From contig NZ_BCXA01000005.1 in NCBI RefSeq assembly GCF_001894865.1, positions 175,985 to 239,984 of the forward strand: a DNA stretch of 64,000 nucleotides. The letters run 5' to 3'. Below the pieces are notes generated by a model that was not told the origin of the DNA, searched no databases, and was given only the letters and a program-made list of their open reading frames with translations. Source of the stretch: Rhodococcus maanshanensis NBRC 100610 (GTDB taxonomy: Bacteria > Actinomycetota > Actinomycetes > Mycobacteriales > Mycobacteriaceae). Position numbers and translations under genes: made by a program. Positions 63,001-64,000 of this stretch are shown here, one piece after another (the stretch's first letter is position 1; each line of letters begins with the position of its first letter).

Positions 63001-64000
63001 TCCGCAGCACCAGGGTGTTGACGAACATGCCTACCAGATCGTCCAATTCGGCCTCGCCGCGACCGGCCACCGGTGTGCCGACCGCGATATCGGAGGTGCC
63101 GCTGAGCCTGCTCAACAACACCGCGAGACCCGCGTGCACCGCCATGAACAGGGAGGCGTTGTGCTCTGCGGCCCAATCGGAAAGGGCATCGCGGGTGCCC
63201 TCGCCGATGCTGATGTCCACCCGGGCACCCGCGTGTGTCCGGACCGCCGGACGCGGACGATCCGACGGCAGATCCAGCTGTGCCGGCAGCCCGGACAGCG
63301 CGTCGCGCCAGTACCCGAGCTGCCGCGCCGCCGGCGACGAGGCATCGGACTCGTCACCGAGAACCTCTCGCTGCCACAACGCGAAGTCGGCGTACTGCAC
63401 GGCCAGCGGCGACCACACCGGTACCTCGCCCCTCGCCCGCGCGACATAGGCGGTCATGACATCGCGCGTCAACGGCCCCATCGAGAAGCCGTCAGCACTG
63501 ATGTGATGGACCACGATCGCCAGCACGTGCTCGGTCGAGGCGTCCTCTTGGTATTCCGCAGGCTCCACGCCCGCATCCCCTGGGCATTCCGCAGGCTCCA
63601 CGCCCGCATCCCGGAACAGCGCCGCCCGCACCGGCACCCCGGCCGCCACGTCGAAACCCGCCGTGACGAAGTCGGCCACCCGATCGGACAGGTCGCCTGT
63701 CGAGACCTCGATCGGCACCAGGTCCGGGACCACCCATGCCGCGGGGACGATCACCTGCGCCGGACCTTCGCTCGACTCCGGATACATCGTGCGCAACGAC
63801 TCGTGCCGTTCGAACACGTCGCGAACCGCGGCACGCAAGGCCGTCATGTCGAGCGCACCCGACAGCCGCACCACGACCGGGATGTTGTTCACGGCCGACC
63901 CCGGATCGAACCGGTTCAGGAACCACATCCGCTGCTGCGCCGGCGACAGCGGAATACGATCCGGGCGCGGCCCGGCCACCAGCGCCGCGCGCGCCGTGCC
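60023..64000 (-). CDS. NRPS C-terminal module with thioesterase (5' end outside window)
   Basis: The minus-strand frame stays open through 64000, so a larger protein enters from the right. Visible domains, high to low: C (about 63950-62560; PLSPAQQRMW, HHISADG near 63510), A (about 62530-61060; TSGSTGRPKG, code DVWHFSLVDK, serine type), T (LGGNS near 60895) and type I thioesterase (60760-60023; GWSLGG with the nucleophilic Ser near 60486). The TE makes this the terminal module, releasing a peptide or macrocycle whose last residue is predicted to be serine. The C domain carries an unusual acidic insert encoded by a tandem repeat (63553-63612). It converges with the GntR gene 20 bp away. Whether it belongs with the left NRPS genes is not shown by the sequence; a separate cluster to the right is more likely. 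Confidence 0.95.
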   Translation of the reverse strand, partial: GTARAALVAGPRPDRIPLSPAQQRMWFLNRFDPGSAVNNIPVVVRLSGALDMTALRAAVRDVFERHESLRTMYPESSEGPAQVIVPAAWVVPDLVPIEVSTGDLSDRVADFVTAGFDVAAGVPVRAALFRDAGVEPAECPGDAGVEPAEYQEDASTEHVLAIVVHHISADGFSMGPLTRDVMTAYVARARGEVPVWSPLAVQYADFALWQREVLGDESDASSPAARQLGYWRDALSGLPAQLDLPSDRPRPAVRTHAGARVDISIGEGTRDALSDWAAEHNASLFMAVHAGLAVLLSRLSGTSDIAVGTPVAGRGEAELDDLVGMFVNTLVLRTPVEGADSSTALLARVRESDLGAFGHAEVPFERVVEVLNPERSMSRHPLFQVMLSYQNIEQPDLELPGLHVSGVGVPVEMAKFDLQVTVAEQADAGGLSVSFGYATDLFDRSTVNGFARRFAWILDAMAADPQCPVGDLKWLDAPERELVVSSWNDTDRVVGDGTLVSLFDAQVVRSPGAVALSFDGESVTYSEFDARVNRLARHLISIGVGPESLVALAMRRSIDLLVGVYAVVKAGGAYVPVDPDQPADRIANILDTAAPACVLSTSRDRFTVAGDRSVLLIDTVDLSAVDGGPVSDVDRLAPLVSENTAYVIFTSGSTGRPKGVAVSHAAIVNRLVWMQAQYDLTSDDVVLQKTPVTFDVSVWELFWPLQVGARMVIAAPDGHRDPAYLARVIAEESVSTAHFVPSMLAVFVAEPSVVETSSLRRVFASGEALPAQTSAGLRRVLPLARLHNLYGPTEAAVDVTFHEVTEADVASVPIGAPVWNTQVFVLDSRLHPVPVGVPGELYLAGVQLARGYVGRSDLTADRFVANPFGDPGARMYRTGDLVRSTPLGKLEYMGRNDFQVKLRGLRIELGEIEAALLGLDEVDQAVALVRGDGLGGQQLVGYVVGDPAFDSGVARASLGRTLPDYMIPNVFVTLDELPVNASGKLDRSALPAPEPPAREYRGPVSATEIAIVEVLTDVLGVGRVGLDDNFFELGGNSLIATGVVARLSERLGSEVRVQWMFSDPTPAGLANRIDSGTGADVDGEASFEVLLPIRVGGSEPPLFCVHPIGGLSWAFAGLARHLESDRGIYGLQSPALGRSGWAPSSISEWADRYVREIRSVQPKGPYHLLGWSLGGVIAQAMAVQLQAEGEEVALLSMMDSFADHEAAPARSVLEVPTPDELLGGLVPEGILVDDRVRAVESVLESLTLLAAHHPKPFAGDLVYFTAVQEDRSGALGASTWRSLVDGAIHNQPVESTHWGMASPEALAVIARTLDDWWAGAEAVSR
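63553..63612. repeat. Tandem duplication (27 bp identical, period 33 bp) inside the NRPS C domain
   Basis: Identical 27-mers at 63553-63579 and 63586-63612 are spaced 33 bp apart, which is 11 codons and keeps the frame. They encode a doubled DAGVEPAE motif just before the HHISADG active site. The other C domains in the window have no such insert. Confidence 0.8.

Noticed and set aside
60023..63979. Treating the GTG at 63979 as the start of the right-hand NRPS
   Set aside because: The frame continues upstream to the window edge with sequence typical of a T-C linker (AALVAGPRPDR), so this is an internal position of a larger gene.
60023..64000. Assigning this thioesterase module as the end of the left NRPS assembly line
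   Set aside because: The left line is still open at base 1 and runs leftward. About 28 kb of lipid genes separate the two, and the right-hand gene is transcribed from outside the window.

Overview
The window is high-G+C DNA (roughly two thirds G+C by eye) from a mycolic-acid-type actinobacterium. A complete mce locus, tandem WS/DGAT wax-ester/triacylglycerol synthases, duplicated beta-oxidation genes and very large NRPS genes together suggest Nocardiaceae, Rhodococcus-like. The genus is an inference. Almost everything is on the minus strand; only two regulators and one acyl-CoA dehydrogenase are on the plus strand.

Left block (1-31797): two giant NRPS genes read right to left. The first (31797-22192) opens with a condensation domain that has no adenylation domain before it, which suggests a starter C domain that N-acylates the first residue. 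Its domains are C-A-T-E-C-A-T-C, and it ends in a fragment of an A domain. The second starts at a TTG (22063) behind a good ribosome-binding site and is open through base 1 (at least 7,354 residues). It begins with a similar A-domain fragment and then continues A-T-C-A-T-E-C-A-T-C-A-T-C-A-T-E-C-A-T-E. Module 3 is therefore split between two proteins at the C/A boundary, with related A-like fragments on both sides of the break. Eight A domains are visible. Epimerisation domains follow modules 1, 4, 7 and 8, and the downstream C-domain type fits each of them. The termination domain lies outside the window. A strong hairpin with a T tract stands between the two genes.

Middle block (32235-49471): a minus-strand lipid-import and degradation locus. 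Thiolase, FadB, a nitronate-monooxygenase-like flavoprotein, an isomerase-like crotonase and an acyl-CoA synthetase precede yrbEA-yrbEB-mceABCDEF, a Mce-associated membrane protein and an MpaB-like oxygenase. The order fadD-yrbE-mce resembles mycobacterial mce1. From yrbEA to mceF and the Mce-associated gene, neighbours overlap by 1-11 bases or are one base apart. A divergent double-headed TetR regulator (two helix-turn-helix domains, Mce3R-like) sits upstream of the thiolase. Palindromes lie in the promoter regions of fadA, fadD and yrbEA.

Right block (50996-60002): three tandem WS/DGAT acyltransferases, a second MpaB-like oxygenase and an aldehyde dehydrogenase (minus) face an acyl-CoA dehydrogenase and a GntR/FCD regulator (plus). 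The divergent promoter region carries an 18-bp perfect AT-rich palindrome. This looks like a fatty aldehyde / fatty acid / storage-lipid module. The right edge (60023-64000) holds the 3' end of another NRPS (C-A-T-TE, serine code), which most likely belongs to a separate assembly line extending to the right.
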